Origin: Pseudomonas sp. GM50
Lineage (GTDB): Bacteria; Pseudomonadota; Gammaproteobacteria; Pseudomonadales; Pseudomonadaceae
Assembly: GCF_000282375.1 (NCBI RefSeq)
Contig: NZ_AKJK01000044.1
Coordinates: forward strand, 1-64,000
DNA: 64,000 bases
Direction: 5' to 3'
Shown: in pieces, positions 27,149-36,672 of the stretch
Numbering within the stretch: position 1 is the stretch's first letter
How the letters are laid out: each line of letters begins with the position of its first letter
Position numbers and translations under genes: made by a program
Notes under the pieces: generated by a model
Seen by the model: the letters and a program-made list of their open reading frames with translations, nothing else
Database searches by the model: none
Told to the model about the DNA's origin: nothing

Positions 27149-27682
27149 TTAGATATTCTTTGCCCGCTCAGTGCGTTTTAAAAGTACTGGAGACATGCTT
27201 TTCTGTATGGCGCATTGCAATGCGTAGAAGTACATAAGGCCAGACGCGAAGACAATAAGTGATAGTTTGATTAGCTCATGGTCCAACTTGCCTTCAATGG
27301 TATATTGTTTGAAGGTGATCGATGCCAAAATCAGTCCGGAGCAGTACATGGCGCCCGTAAGTTGGTTGGCTAAGAATCCGAGAATCCCACTATATGCATT
27401 GTTAGCGTTTAATAGCAGCGCTTTCAGCACCGTGTACGCTAAAAACGGCAAAAAGAAATAAATCATGAACAGAAGCAATCTAGGGGATGAAAAAGCCCCG
27501 ATTGGCCACTCAGCCCATGTCTTTATAGAACCATCATCTTCAACACCCAAGAATAAAAATACATTCAATATGAGCGCCATTACGCAACAAAACACAAGAC
27601 GAATTGCTTCCCTCTTGAGTGGTGGCATTACCAATAAATTTTCGATTTTACTAGCAAAATTTCTTTCGGGTGGTGTAGTCAT
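27149..27682 (-). CDS. Hypothetical integral membrane protein
   Basis: 177 residues with about four hydrophobic helices (around 30-52, 70-92, 108-128 and 140-160). No family recognised. The start at ATG 27682 has AAGGAAG upstream, better than the in-frame ATG at 27697. AT-rich, within the accessory segment that begins at 25.4 kb. It is unlinked to an obvious partner. Confidence 0.55.
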   Translation of the reverse strand: MTTPPERNFASKIENLLVMPPLKREAIRLVFCCVMALILNVFLFLGVEDDGSIKTWAEWPIGAFSSPRLLLFMIYFFLPFLAYTVLKALLLNANNAYSGILGFLANQLTGAMYCSGLILASITFKQYTIEGKLDHELIKLSLIVFASGLMYFYALQCAIQKSMSPVLLKRTERAKNI

Positions 27683-28503
27683 AAAGCTTCCTTTCATAGC
27701 GTGCGCCATATATTGGCCACTATGGTAAGGCATTATGGTGTTTTAGTGAATCTTAAATTAAACAAACGGAGGATTAGCGATTATATACCAGTACCAGTGC
27801 GGTCTCGCAAGCCACTCGAACCGGCCCCCTGGATTCTGATGAGCGCTAATAAAAATTAGGAGCTTGGGTAACTCCGAAATCGGTGTCTGTTGAACACGGA
27901 GGATCGTGTTTTCCGATCAAACGGTAGAATTGATGGTACCGCTGATCTGAAGCGCGCGGTCGAATTTTTTTTTGCGGCCGCTACCGTCACTGACAGAACT
28001 CGGCGTTGAAGCTCCTCGGTGGCGCAGTGCACCGACGCTGCTGCGATGCTGATTGCCTCAACTGGATAACCGTCGATATCGAGTCCGGGAACCGCAAGTT
28101 GGAAATTATCTTTTTTGGGTTACAGGTGCCTCCTTGATGTGCCTAACGAGGACAGGCCACTTAATGACGAAAAATTTCATTGCACTGAGGAGTTGAGAAC
28201 TTTAGATCATGGTTTAAATTTTACGGGGCGAATTAGAGGCATTATGGAAATAGATAAAATAACACCGCACGACAGCTATTTTGATCCAGCCGGTAGCCCC
28301 CTAACTTCGGTGTCCGAGTTCAGGTTACCCAAAAATGTTCGCCCCCTGCGGGACACCTTGATCATGTTCCTACAAGTAGATGTGAGCGCGCACGGTCCGT
28401 AATCCGATTGAGCATTCGCGCTACGCAAGTTGTGCATGTGATTTTTGCAACGCTCGAAAAACGCTTTGAGAGGTACTTCCCGTTTTTGCTAGCTTCAACG
28501 AGC
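27683..28503. other. Gene-poor accessory DNA
   Basis: About 820 bases of mixed composition with no convincing complete gene. A frame at 28115-28402 (95 codons from TTG) reads like a real but truncated protein (for example PLNDEKFHCTEELRTLDHG) and has no binding site; I do not recognise it. The block probably holds decayed gene pieces. Confidence 0.4.
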
Positions 28504-28690
28504 GGCAGCTATTGGCCGAGGCTGTGTAAAAACGTTTTAGAGTAGGTTTGACGGTCAGAACTAGAACGAAAATCGCGTTCCTACGCAAATTTCAGGTCTG
28601 CCTACTAGCCAAGCGCTGGCAGATTTTACGTAGTAACGCAGACTTCCAAACGGTGTCTGCGTTTTTACACACTCTGGGCCGATTGCTGCC
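28504..28690. mobile_element. MITE-like element with TGTGTAAAAACG ends
   Basis: 187 bp bounded by about 31-bp imperfect inverted ends. The inner part of each end is the perfect 12-mer TGTGTAAAAACG; the outer part is GGCAGC..TGGCC-like and matches the dispersed palindrome found elsewhere in this window. It has no coding capacity. A second copy is at 48487-48661 and an end fragment near 39968. Confidence 0.6.
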
Positions 28691-28806
28691 TGTCGAGAAG
28701 GGCTGCAATGCGCAATTCTCTGCCGATCACGGTTACGAAGCATGACGGTCAAATCCCATGCAACCGGTGGTCAAGTGGAGTGCAATTTCGCACTCAAACG
28801 AAGGCC

Positions 28807-30165
28807 CTACACCAACCGCTCAATCTTCTGATGCTGCCAGACCATTTTGTAATACAGCGTCTGCAGCATCAGCATGCCCAGATAGGCCACCGGAAACGCC
28901 ATCCACACACCTTGCAGCCCAAAGCGCGCATCCAGCAGATACGCCACCGGCAACTGCACCCCGACCACGCAAACGATCGTAACCACCACCGGTACCAACA
29001 CCGTGCCGCTGGCGCGCATGATGCCGCCGACAATCGCCTGAAAGCCAAACACCAACAGACTCCAGAGCATGATGTGCAACAGGTGTTCCGCCATCGCCCG
29101 GGTGGAATCATCCGTGAGGAACAACCCCAGCAACCAGTGCGACAGCAGATAACCCAACACCACCAAACCACCGGTCAGGCACACGTTGATCAACAGCCCC
29201 GTGCGCAAAATCGGCCCCATGCGTTCGATGCGCCCGGCCCCGATCGCCTGCGCACCGAGAATCGACGCCGTGATCGCAATCGACAACGCCGGGAACTGCA
29301 CGTAATTGACGATCTGCGTCACCGCCCCGTACGCCGCTGTCGCCTGAGAACCGTGCTGATTCACCAGCGCCAGAATCACCAGCTCCGACAACGACAACAC
29401 CACCATCTGCAATCCGGTCGGCAGCCCGATGCGCAACACCTTGCCGAGGATCTCCAGATCCAGCCGCATCGAGGCAAACATCTCCCGATCCGGCGCCAAC
29501 GGATGCCCCTTGCGAATCAACCGCCACGCCAGCCACCCCATCGCCGCCAAGTTACCCGCCAACCCCGCCCACGCCGCACTCTGAATCCCCATCGGCGGCA
29601 ACCCCAACCACCCGAGAATCAACGCCGGCGTCAGTGCCAGCCCGACACACGTCGACACCACCAGCGCCAACAACGGCGACACCGTATCGCTCACCCCACG
29701 CAGCAACTGCGTAAACAACACAAACACCAACAGCGACGGCAAGATCCACATCATCACATGCGCATACGCCACCGCATCGTCCAGCACATCCACCGGTGTC
29801 CCCAAACCCTGCAACGCCGGCCGGGCAAACACACTGCCCAACACCGCCGCAACCAACCCGATCATCGCCCCCAACAGCAACGTCGAACCCGCGATGGCCT
29901 TCACCAGATGCAACTCACGAGCCCCCCAGGCTTGGCCGATCAACACCCCAGCGCCAGCGCCAAGGCCGATGACCAGGGCGATGAAGAAAAACACCACGGG
30001 GAACATGCCCGATACTGCCGCGAGGGCTTGGGTGCCGAGCATTTGGCCGATGTAGATGCTGTTGATGGTGCCCGACATGGATTGGAGGAAATTGGAGAGG
30101 ACCATGGGGGCGAGGAACAGGAGGTAGGTTTGCCAGAGGGGGCGTTGGATGGTGGGGGTTTGCAT
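28807..30165 (-). CDS. MATE-family efflux transporter
   Basis: 452 residues with about 12 membrane helices in two similar halves (SMSGTINSIYIGQMLGTQALAAV near the start; ATAAYGAVTQIVNYVQFPALSI in the second half), the MATE/NorM architecture. It would export cationic drugs or metabolites using the sodium or proton gradient across the inner membrane. GC content is high, unlike the accessory DNA next to it. No regulator gene adjoins it. A long open frame on the opposite strand is a by-product of the composition. Confidence 0.88.
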   Translation of the reverse strand: MQTPTIQRPLWQTYLLFLAPMVLSNFLQSMSGTINSIYIGQMLGTQALAAVSGMFPVVFFFIALVIGLGAGAGVLIGQAWGARELHLVKAIAGSTLLLGAMIGLVAAVLGSVFARPALQGLGTPVDVLDDAVAYAHVMMWILPSLLVFVLFTQLLRGVSDTVSPLLALVVSTCVGLALTPALILGWLGLPPMGIQSAAWAGLAGNLAAMGWLAWRLIRKGHPLAPDREMFASMRLDLEILGKVLRIGLPTGLQMVVLSLSELVILALVNQHGSQATAAYGAVTQIVNYVQFPALSIAITASILGAQAIGAGRIERMGPILRTGLLINVCLTGGLVVLGYLLSHWLLGLFLTDDSTRAMAEHLLHIMLWSLLVFGFQAIVGGIMRASGTVLVPVVVTIVCVVGVQLPVAYLLDARFGLQGVWMAFPVAYLGMLMLQTLYYKMVWQHQKIERLV

Positions 30166-30527
30166 TGAGGTTCCGTCTCGGGTGGGGGCTGGCGTTTGGG
30201 AAATTCTACGCTATGGGACTGGGAACAATGCGCTTCTATTTTGCGGATTCAGGTAGCACGAGCACTGCTTGCTTTCGGCCGTTTTCTGCCTGTCACGACT
30301 GGCCGAAAACGGCCCATAGCAGGTGGTCAACGAGGTGCGAAATCACATGTCATATACTCAATGTTGGTTCGTGCACTTTTAATTATGCTTTGATTTTTTT
30401 ATCTCTACGCGGTTTGCGCAGAGTATCCGGCGAGTTAGAGCGATATGCCTCCGGTTGTCTGTCCACCAGGTCTTGAAACGCACGGTGTCGCACATTCAGT
30501 CCGACGCGGTGGCAACAAGTGTTCCGC
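30166..30527. repeat. Intergenic DNA with a dispersed palindrome (30277-30314)
   Basis: GGCCGTTTTC at 30277-30286 is inverted at 30305-30314, around CTGCCTGTCACGACTG. Related palindromes occur at 31856, 48682, 49412 and 54110. The remaining bases to 30527 show no gene. Confidence 0.55.
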
Positions 30528-31142
30528 TTACCAGTAGGCCAGATGTCTCTCGATCAACCTCGCCACTTCGGCTGCGTGAGTAAAGCCCAGATTGTGATCG
30601 GCGCCAGGGAAAACGTGTAGTTCAGCACGAGGTAACAGTTGAGCAAGGCGCTGGCCGACGCGAACGGGGCTGATCGGATCAGAATCTCCCCAGAGGAGCA
30701 GGACTGGCATGCGCAACTCGATCAACCGGAGCGTGAGGTCGGTGCGGTCGTCGAGAAACCAACTCGGCAGTGTCGGGTTGGTGGCAGCAAAATCCGGGCG
30801 CCAGTCATGCGCGCCCAGAGCAGACATATCCACCCCGCCAGAGGTGACGGTCAGCGTCAGGTGCGTGATCAGCTCAGGGCGTTCAAGCGCTGCAAGCACA
30901 GCGACTATGCCGCCCATGGACTGTGCCACCAGCGCTGTGGGCCGGTCGATCTCGGCCAGCACGCGAGCCACCAGATCATGCATGCCAGTCACGCCAGACA
31001 ACGGCGGAGTGTCTCCAAAGCCGGGCCAGCCGATATGGACCTGCTGCGCCGGGTGGGCCAAGCGCTCAGCAACCGGATGCCAAAACCGGGTGTTACCTGA
31101 GGCTCCGGGCAGGAAGAGGAGTTTGGCGGGGGATACGATCAC
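30528..31142 (-). CDS. Alpha/beta hydrolase
   Basis: 204 residues from GTG 31142, which has AAGGA 8 bases upstream; a longer frame to 31241 lacks a binding site. The fold starts KLLFLPGASGNTRFW; the nucleophile serine is in VAQSMGGIVA, the acid in LWGDSDPIS and the histidine in GADHNLGF. Short for the family, so a compact lid is expected. It is likely an esterase or lactonase of unknown substrate. It stands alone between repeat-bearing gaps. Confidence 0.78.
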   Translation of the reverse strand: MIVSPAKLLFLPGASGNTRFWHPVAERLAHPAQQVHIGWPGFGDTPPLSGVTGMHDLVARVLAEIDRPTALVAQSMGGIVAVLAALERPELITHLTLTVTSGGVDMSALGAHDWRPDFAATNPTLPSWFLDDRTDLTLRLIELRMPVLLLWGDSDPISPVRVGQRLAQLLPRAELHVFPGADHNLGFTHAAEVARLIERHLAYW

Positions 31143-31404
31143 AGGTTCGGTCCTTGAAGGTGGGATTGAAAGAGTCAGCAGGAGGAAAAAATGGATGCCA
31201 CGAGGTTCGATGATCGCTTCGGAACGAGAGCCGCCGGGCAACTCGCGACCCGTTGCAGTCGTTCGCTAATGGCTGCAATCGACCGCTGACTGCCAGAGTC
31301 TCGCATTCTCCAAGAAGCATGGTGTGAGTGGCATGGGCATGTATCGGCCCATTAGTGGCGATCGAAAAAAACGCCCCCCTAACACACTCGACCAAGCTGA
31401 CGAA

Positions 31405-31779
31405 TCATCTAATTGTTGGAGCAGCAAACGCTCTACTTGAGATAGAAATCGAGTTACCGTCAGGATCCTTAGCATTGGCGAAGGTATAGCCATCCGCCTT
31501 GTGCGTAGCTCCAAATTTCAGCCCCTTTGCCAGGCAACGTTCCTTGAAGCCATCGACATCCTCAATATCAAAGACAAGTTTGACCGTAACCTGTCCTGTC
31601 TTGACGCTTTTTGCTACCGGGTGGGCCATTAAAGTCGCACCACCATTTGCAGATCTCAGTTCGACAACCCGATCATCAGCAAAATGCTCGCTGACAAAAC
31701 CGAAATGGCGCTCATAAAAATCGCAAGTTGCTTGCACGTTTTTGACATACAGCATTATCCGATTGAGTAACGGTTGCAT
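31405..31779 (-). CDS. VOC (glyoxalase/bleomycin-resistance) family protein
   Basis: 124 residues, one vicinal-oxygen-chelate module pair: LNRIMLYVKNVQATCDFYERHFGF starts the first half and TVKLVFDIEDVDGFKERCLAKG the second, ending with ANAKDPDGNSISIS. Such small dimeric proteins bind a metal and a small molecule, serving in resistance or isomerisation. The substrate is unknown. The TetR gene upstream is on the same strand but 200 bases and a palindrome away. Confidence 0.82.
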   Translation of the reverse strand: MQPLLNRIMLYVKNVQATCDFYERHFGFVSEHFADDRVVELRSANGGATLMAHPVAKSVKTGQVTVKLVFDIEDVDGFKERCLAKGLKFGATHKADGYTFANAKDPDGNSISISSRAFAAPTIR

Positions 31780-31855
31780 TTCTCTTCCTTGAGTCGTTGA
31801 TTAAAAGTCAGCTCATTCTCGATGCCGGGCGTGCGCTTGTCGAGAGACTGCTCTT

Positions 31856-31893
31856 GGCCGTTTTCAGCCGGTGACGACAGGCAGAAATCGGCT
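31856..31893. repeat. Dispersed palindrome copy
   Basis: GGCCGTTTTCAGCCGG facing GACAGGCAGAAATCGGC; same family as 30277-30314. It lies between the VOC and TetR genes. Confidence 0.5.
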
Positions 31894-31980
31894 GTGGACT
31901 CAACCGGTCGGCCAAAGACGAAATGATGCAAGTCAGCACGTATTGTGCTGACAACCATCTATTCCCTATACGAAATGAAC

Positions 31981-32556
31981 CTACGATTGAATAGGTAATG
32001 ATGCGGTCATCTTCGCGTGACACACCGCCAGAATTTCATCCGCCAACGCCGAGTCGTCAGGACAGGCGCGCGATAGCATGATCGCACCGACCGCGCGTGC
32101 CAGCAGGTCGATCATTTTCTCCCTCGCCTCACCCGCTGGCGCATCCGGCCCGGTCGGGTATTTTTCGCCGAGCGTTTGCAACGTGCGCTCGATGCCTTCA
32201 GCGAATGCCGACTTCAAATCGCCGGACTGACGCGCAGCGTCGCCGCACAACGCCGCCATGGTGCAACCCGTGGCGCGCCCGTCGCGATGATCCCTGGACA
32301 CATACACATCGATGAAATCCTTGATGCTCAGTGCTTCAGCGCTGATCAGCGATTGCGCAAGGCTGTTGGCCGAGGCCTCAGCCATCAAGTCCGCCTTCGA
32401 ACCGAAATGTTTGTAGAAACCGCCATGGGTGAAACCGGCGGCGGCCATCAGGTCGGCCACGCCGACACCGTCAAAACCGCGCTCGCGAAACACGACTGAG
32501 GCCGTTTCGACGATGTGTTCCCGATTTGCCTGAGCCTGGGCCTTGGTCACTCGCAT
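31981..32556 (-). CDS. TetR/AcrR-family repressor
   Basis: 191 residues. The N-terminal helix-turn-helix is clear (VGVADLMAAAGFTHGGFYKHFGSK, residues 31-54), followed by an all-helical ligand domain with a conserved cysteine in ATGCTMAALCGDAAR. It is divergent from the old yellow enzyme gene, with 147 bases between starts, and most likely represses that cluster until an electrophile or similar ligand binds. The AT-rich gap includes a TTGACA at 32627-32632. Confidence 0.85.
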   Translation of the reverse strand: MRVTKAQAQANREHIVETASVVFRERGFDGVGVADLMAAAGFTHGGFYKHFGSKADLMAEASANSLAQSLISAEALSIKDFIDVYVSRDHRDGRATGCTMAALCGDAARQSGDLKSAFAEGIERTLQTLGEKYPTGPDAPAGEAREKMIDLLARAVGAIMLSRACPDDSALADEILAVCHAKMTASLPIQS

Positions 32557-32703
32557 GTTCGATACCTCGCTACCGCTGGAAATTCATGGGTTGATGATAC
32601 ATAGATGTTGCTCATAATCAAAATTGTTGACAGTTTAGATTTCGATCATCATCCTAAATGCCAGCCATATGAAATTCACCAACGGGCACGGAAACACACA
32701 CCC

Positions 32704-33825
32704 ATGAGCGACCTGAATCTGTTTACCCCTTACACGCTTGGCGCCCTGACGCTGTCGAACCGCGTGGTTCTCGCGCCACTGACGCGCAATCGCGCAGGCA
32801 AAGGCTTTGTGCCGAGTGAGTTTGCTGCCGCCTATTACAGCCAGCGGGCCAGCGCGGGCTTGCTGATTTCCGAAGCCTCGCAGATCTCGCAGCAAGGACA
32901 GGGCTATCAGGACAGCCCGGGCATTTACACGCAGTCGCAGATAGAGGGATGGCGCAAGGTGACCGATGCCGTGCATGCCAAGGGCGGAAGAATTTTCCTG
33001 CAGCTGTGGCATGTGGGTCGTGTTTCCCATGTCGATCTGCAACAGCAAGGCGCGGCGCCGGTAGCTCCTTCCGCGCTTCGTCCCGCGACCAAGGTGTTCG
33101 TCAACAATCGCTTTGAGGACGTTTCCGAGCCGCGAGCGCTGGAGACCGACGAACTGCCGGGCATCGTCAACGATTTCCGCCAAGCGGCGGCAAACGCCAT
33201 TGCGGCAGGCTTCGACGGCGTGGAAATCCACGGTGCAAACGGCTATTTGCTGGATCAGTTCATCAAGGACGGCGCCAACCTGCGTACTGACGCCTACGGC
33301 GGTTCGATCGCAAACCGTGCGCGTCTGCTGCTGGAAGTGACGGCTGCCGTGGCCGCCGAGATTGGTGCTGATCGCACGGGCATTCGCCTCTCGCCTGTCT
33401 CGCCGGCCAATGGTGTATCGAGCAGTAATCCACAGGCTCAGTTCGATTACATCGTCGACCAACTCAATGCTCTGGACATCGCTTATCTGCACGTCGTCGA
33501 AGGCGCGACCGGTGGGCCACGCGACGTGGCGCCCTTTGATTTCGACGCCTTGCGCCAGCGCTTCAAGAACACCTACATCGCCAACAACGGCTATGACCTG
33601 GACCTGGCCACGGCACGCCTTGCGCATGACAAGGCCGACCTGATCGCCTTCGGCCGCCCTTTTATCGGCAACCCTGATCTGGTGGAGCGGCTCAAGACCG
33701 GTGCGCCACTGTCCGCCTTCGACCCCTCCACGCTCTACGGCGGCGGTGCGGCGGGATACATCGACTACCCGACGCTTGCCGAATCAAGCGCTGCCGCGAA
33801 CCAGGCACAAGCTGATCGGGCCTGA
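32704..33825 (+). CDS. Old yellow enzyme-type alkene reductase
   Basis: 373 residues, an FMN-dependent TIM barrel. FTPYTLGALTLSNRVVLAPLTRNRA begins the barrel, and HGANGY (His176, Asn179, Tyr181) supplies the substrate-binding pair; AFGRPFIGNPDL near the end binds the FMN phosphate. It reduces the activated C=C bond of enones, nitroesters or quinones with NAD(P)H. ATG 32704 is chosen over an upstream frame from 32605. First gene of a plus-strand cluster divergent from TetR; the NemA/NemR pair is a well-known parallel. Confidence 0.9.
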   Translation: MSDLNLFTPYTLGALTLSNRVVLAPLTRNRAGKGFVPSEFAAAYYSQRASAGLLISEASQISQQGQGYQDSPGIYTQSQIEGWRKVTDAVHAKGGRIFLQLWHVGRVSHVDLQQQGAAPVAPSALRPATKVFVNNRFEDVSEPRALETDELPGIVNDFRQAAANAIAAGFDGVEIHGANGYLLDQFIKDGANLRTDAYGGSIANRARLLLEVTAAVAAEIGADRTGIRLSPVSPANGVSSSNPQAQFDYIVDQLNALDIAYLHVVEGATGGPRDVAPFDFDALRQRFKNTYIANNGYDLDLATARLAHDKADLIAFGRPFIGNPDLVERLKTGAPLSAFDPSTLYGGGAAGYIDYPTLAESSAAANQAQADRA

Positions 33826-33876
33826 TTTGATCGTGCATCCATCCCCATTCATGTTCCCGAAAAAAGAGCTGACATC

Positions 33877-34665
33877 ATGACTACTCACCCTACCGTTCTC
33901 ATCACTGGCGCTTCCACTGGCATCGGCGCGGTTTACGCCGAGCGTTTCGCCCAACGCGGGCATGATCTGGTGTTGGTCGCCCGCGACCACTCGCGCCTGG
34001 AAACGCTCGCCGCAAAGTTGCGTGGCGAACACAACGTCGCCATTGAAGTGCTTCAGGCCGACCTGACTCAACTCAGCGACCTGCACACCGTCGAAGCGCG
34101 CCTGCGGGATGACGCGCGCATCGGCATCCTCGTCAACAATGCCGGCGCCGCACAGTCCGGCACCTTCATCGAGCAAAGCACCGACAGCGTTGCGCAACTG
34201 GTGGCCCTCAACACCACTGCGCTGGTGCGACTCGCCAGCGCCATCGCGCCACGCCTGGCCAAAGCAGGTGAAGGCGCGATCATCAACATCGGTTCGGTGG
34301 TGGGTCTGGCGCCTGAGTTCGGCATGTCGGTCTATGGGGCGACCAAGGCGTTTGTGCTGTTCCTTTCCCAAGGCCTGAGCCTGGAACTTTCGCCTCAGGG
34401 TGTTTATGTGCAAGCCGTATTGCCCGCCGCCACCCGCACGGAGATTTGGGACCGCGCCGGTATCGACATCAACACCTTGAGCGAAATCATGGAAGTCGGT
34501 GATCTGGTCGATGCCGCACTGGTTGGCTTCGACCGTCGCGAACCGGTGACCATTCCTCCGTTGCAAGAAGGCGAGCGCTGGGATGCCCTGCAAACCGCGC
34601 GTCAGGGTCTTTTGTCGCAGATCAGGCAGTCTGCCGTGGCGCAACGCTATTTGACTCAGGTCTGA
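33877..34665 (+). CDS. Short-chain dehydrogenase/reductase
   Basis: 262 residues, classical SDR. The cofactor motif GASTGIG is at 11-17, NNAG at 87-90, and the catalytic Ser140, Tyr153 and Lys157 lie in GSVVGLAPEFGMSVYGATK. Acidic or carbonyl substrate unknown. It lies 51 bases after the old yellow enzyme gene and is probably co-transcribed with it, forming a reductive detoxification or catabolic set. Confidence 0.87.
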   Translation: MTTHPTVLITGASTGIGAVYAERFAQRGHDLVLVARDHSRLETLAAKLRGEHNVAIEVLQADLTQLSDLHTVEARLRDDARIGILVNNAGAAQSGTFIEQSTDSVAQLVALNTTALVRLASAIAPRLAKAGEGAIINIGSVVGLAPEFGMSVYGATKAFVLFLSQGLSLELSPQGVYVQAVLPAATRTEIWDRAGIDINTLSEIMEVGDLVDAALVGFDRREPVTIPPLQEGERWDALQTARQGLLSQIRQSAVAQRYLTQV

Positions 34666-34712
34666 CCCATGTCTAGCAGGTCGGCCTCGCCCCGCAATCG
34701 GACGGAGTAAAC

Positions 34713-35582
34713 ATGACCCTTATGGCTACAAGCAATCACCCGGGTTCGCAGTCGTCATTTATCAACGCGGCGAACCAGTCGGTTCTGGTTGGCGGGATAC
34801 CTTTCGCCTATCGTGATCTGGGCCCCAGAACGCAGGTCCCGCTGGTCATGTTCAACCATTGGGGGGCAGTGCTGGATAACTTTGACCCCAGGATTATTGA
34901 CGGTCTGGCAAAAAACCGGCGTGTCATCATCACCGATTACCGCGGTATCGGTGGCTCGGGCGGCGCCGCGCCATTGACCGTCGGTGAGATGGCTGACGAT
35001 GCCATCGGCTTTATTCGTGCATTGGGTTTGGACAAGGTTGACCTGCTCGGCTTTTCACTCGGCGGCTTCGTCGCTCAAGACATCGCCCTGAAAGCTCCCG
35101 ATCGCGTGCGCAGGCTGATCCTCACCGGAACCGGACCGGCCGGCGGCACAGGCATCGACAACGTCGGCTCGGTGACTTGGCCGTTAATGATCAAGGGTCT
35201 GCTGACGCTACGAGATCCCAAGTTCTACCTGTTCTTTACCACCACGGCCAACGGACAACGCGCCGCGTCCGAGTATTTGCAACGATTGAAAGAGCGCCGG
35301 CAAGACCGGGACAAAGGCCCGACACCCCGCGCGTTTTTACGGCAATTGAAAGCCATTACTGCGTGGGGCAAGCAGGCGCCGCAAGAACTCGGTCGCCTGC
35401 GTATGCCGACGCTGATCGCCAACGGGGACAACGACATCATGGTGCCCACTGTCAACTCGCTTGAGCTGGCAAAGCGAATCCCCAACGCGCAACTGATCAT
35501 TTACCAGGACGCCGGGCACGGCAGCATTTTCCAGCACCCTACCGATTTCGTGGCCAAGGCTTTGGCGTTCCTCGACGCCTGA
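34713..35582 (+). CDS. Alpha/beta hydrolase
   Basis: 289 residues. The oxyanion region is FNHWGAVLDNF, the nucleophile Ser115 in LLGFSLGGFVAQ, the acid in NGDNDIMVP and the histidine in DAGHGS. The HG motif of most hydrolases is HWG here. GACGGAG precedes ATG 34713. Third gene of the cluster after the SDR; it might act on esters or lactones in the same route, which is inference. Confidence 0.85.
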   Translation: MTLMATSNHPGSQSSFINAANQSVLVGGIPFAYRDLGPRTQVPLVMFNHWGAVLDNFDPRIIDGLAKNRRVIITDYRGIGGSGGAAPLTVGEMADDAIGFIRALGLDKVDLLGFSLGGFVAQDIALKAPDRVRRLILTGTGPAGGTGIDNVGSVTWPLMIKGLLTLRDPKFYLFFTTTANGQRAASEYLQRLKERRQDRDKGPTPRAFLRQLKAITAWGKQAPQELGRLRMPTLIANGDNDIMVPTVNSLELAKRIPNAQLIIYQDAGHGSIFQHPTDFVAKALAFLDA

Positions 35583-35659
35583 CAGCCTGTACGTCTCATC
35601 GCATCAACGTTGCCGGGGCCGCGCCCCATTCTCATTCCACCGACAAGAGCAACTGCAAC

Positions 35660-36658
35660 ATGAAGGCATTTTTTATCAACCGCTACGGCGAGCAGAACGG
35701 AATGGTTGGCGAAGTGCCCGACCCTGCGGTCGGTGTGCATGACGTTCTGATCCAGGTGCATGCAACGAGCGTGAACCCGTTGGACTCGAAGATCAGAACG
35801 GGCGAGTTCAAACTGATCCTGCCCTATACATTTCCGTTGGTATTGGGCAACGACCTGGCGGGTGTGGTCGTTCGCACGGGCTCGGCGGTGAAGCGATTCA
35901 AGCCAGGAGATGAAGTCTATGCACGCCCTCCCGAGGATCGGATCGGGACGTTTGCCGAATTGATCGCCGTGAACGAAAACGCGCTCGCGCTGAAACCCTC
36001 GAACCTTGACATGGCCGAAGCGGCGTCCGTGCCCTTGGCCCTCTTGACGGCCTGGCAGGCGCTGGTTGAGACCGCCCAGGTGAAAAAAGGCCAGAAGGTG
36101 TTGATTCATGCTGGATCCGGCGGTGTCGGCACGTTTGCCATCCAGCTCGCCAAACACCTCGGCGCCTTCGTTGCGACGACCACCAGTACGGCGAATGTCG
36201 AATGGGTGAAGGCGCTCGGGGCGGATGTGGTCATCGACTACAAGCAGCAAGATTTTGCAAACGAGTTGCGCGATTTCGACGTGGTGTTGAACAGCCTCGG
36301 TGCCGATGTACTGGAGAAATCGGTCAAGGTTCTCCAGCCTGGCGGACAGCTCATTTCCCTCTCCGGACCACCGACAGCAGAATTTGCCCAAGAGCAAGGC
36401 TTGTCCTGGATGCTACGGCAAGTCATGCGCCTGCTGAGCAGCGGTATTCGTAGAAAAGCCCGCAAGCACGGGGTGAGCTATACATTTTTGTTTATGCGTG
36501 CCAACGGGGTACAACTGCAAAAAATCACCTCGCTTATCGAAGCTGGCGTCATCAAACCGGTCATCGATCGTTCCTTCCCTTTTGAATCGACTGCGCAGGC
36601 GTTGCGGTACGTCGAGCAGGGCAGATCAAAAGGCAAAGTCACCATAACAATCAAATAA
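35660..36658 (+). CDS. NADP-dependent medium-chain reductase, quinone oxidoreductase-like
   Basis: 332 residues of the zinc-independent MDR family. The N-terminal GroES-like domain has NPLDSKIRTGEFKLILPYTFPLVLGNDLAGVV; the Rossmann domain has HAGSGGVGTFAIQLAKHLGA; zinc ligands are missing. Typical enzymes reduce 2-alkenals or quinones with NADPH. Last gene of the cluster with the old yellow enzyme, SDR and hydrolase, fitting a role in clearing reactive carbonyls. A bidirectional terminator downstream has been interrupted (36951-37138). Confidence 0.87.
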   Translation: MKAFFINRYGEQNGMVGEVPDPAVGVHDVLIQVHATSVNPLDSKIRTGEFKLILPYTFPLVLGNDLAGVVVRTGSAVKRFKPGDEVYARPPEDRIGTFAELIAVNENALALKPSNLDMAEAASVPLALLTAWQALVETAQVKKGQKVLIHAGSGGVGTFAIQLAKHLGAFVATTTSTANVEWVKALGADVVIDYKQQDFANELRDFDVVLNSLGADVLEKSVKVLQPGGQLISLSGPPTAEFAQEQGLSWMLRQVMRLLSSGIRRKARKHGVSYTFLFMRANGVQLQKITSLIEAGVIKPVIDRSFPFESTAQALRYVEQGRSKGKVTITIK

Positions 36659-36672
36659 GCGCACTACGAAAA

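Noticed and set aside
26847..27152. A 101-codon plus-strand frame beginning in the AAAAGGGG hairpin
   Set aside because: Starts within a repeat, no family, no binding site; a decayed gene piece is more likely.
28708..30168. A 486-codon open frame on the plus strand
   Set aside because: Antisense to the MATE gene; low-complexity His/Gln/Arg content.
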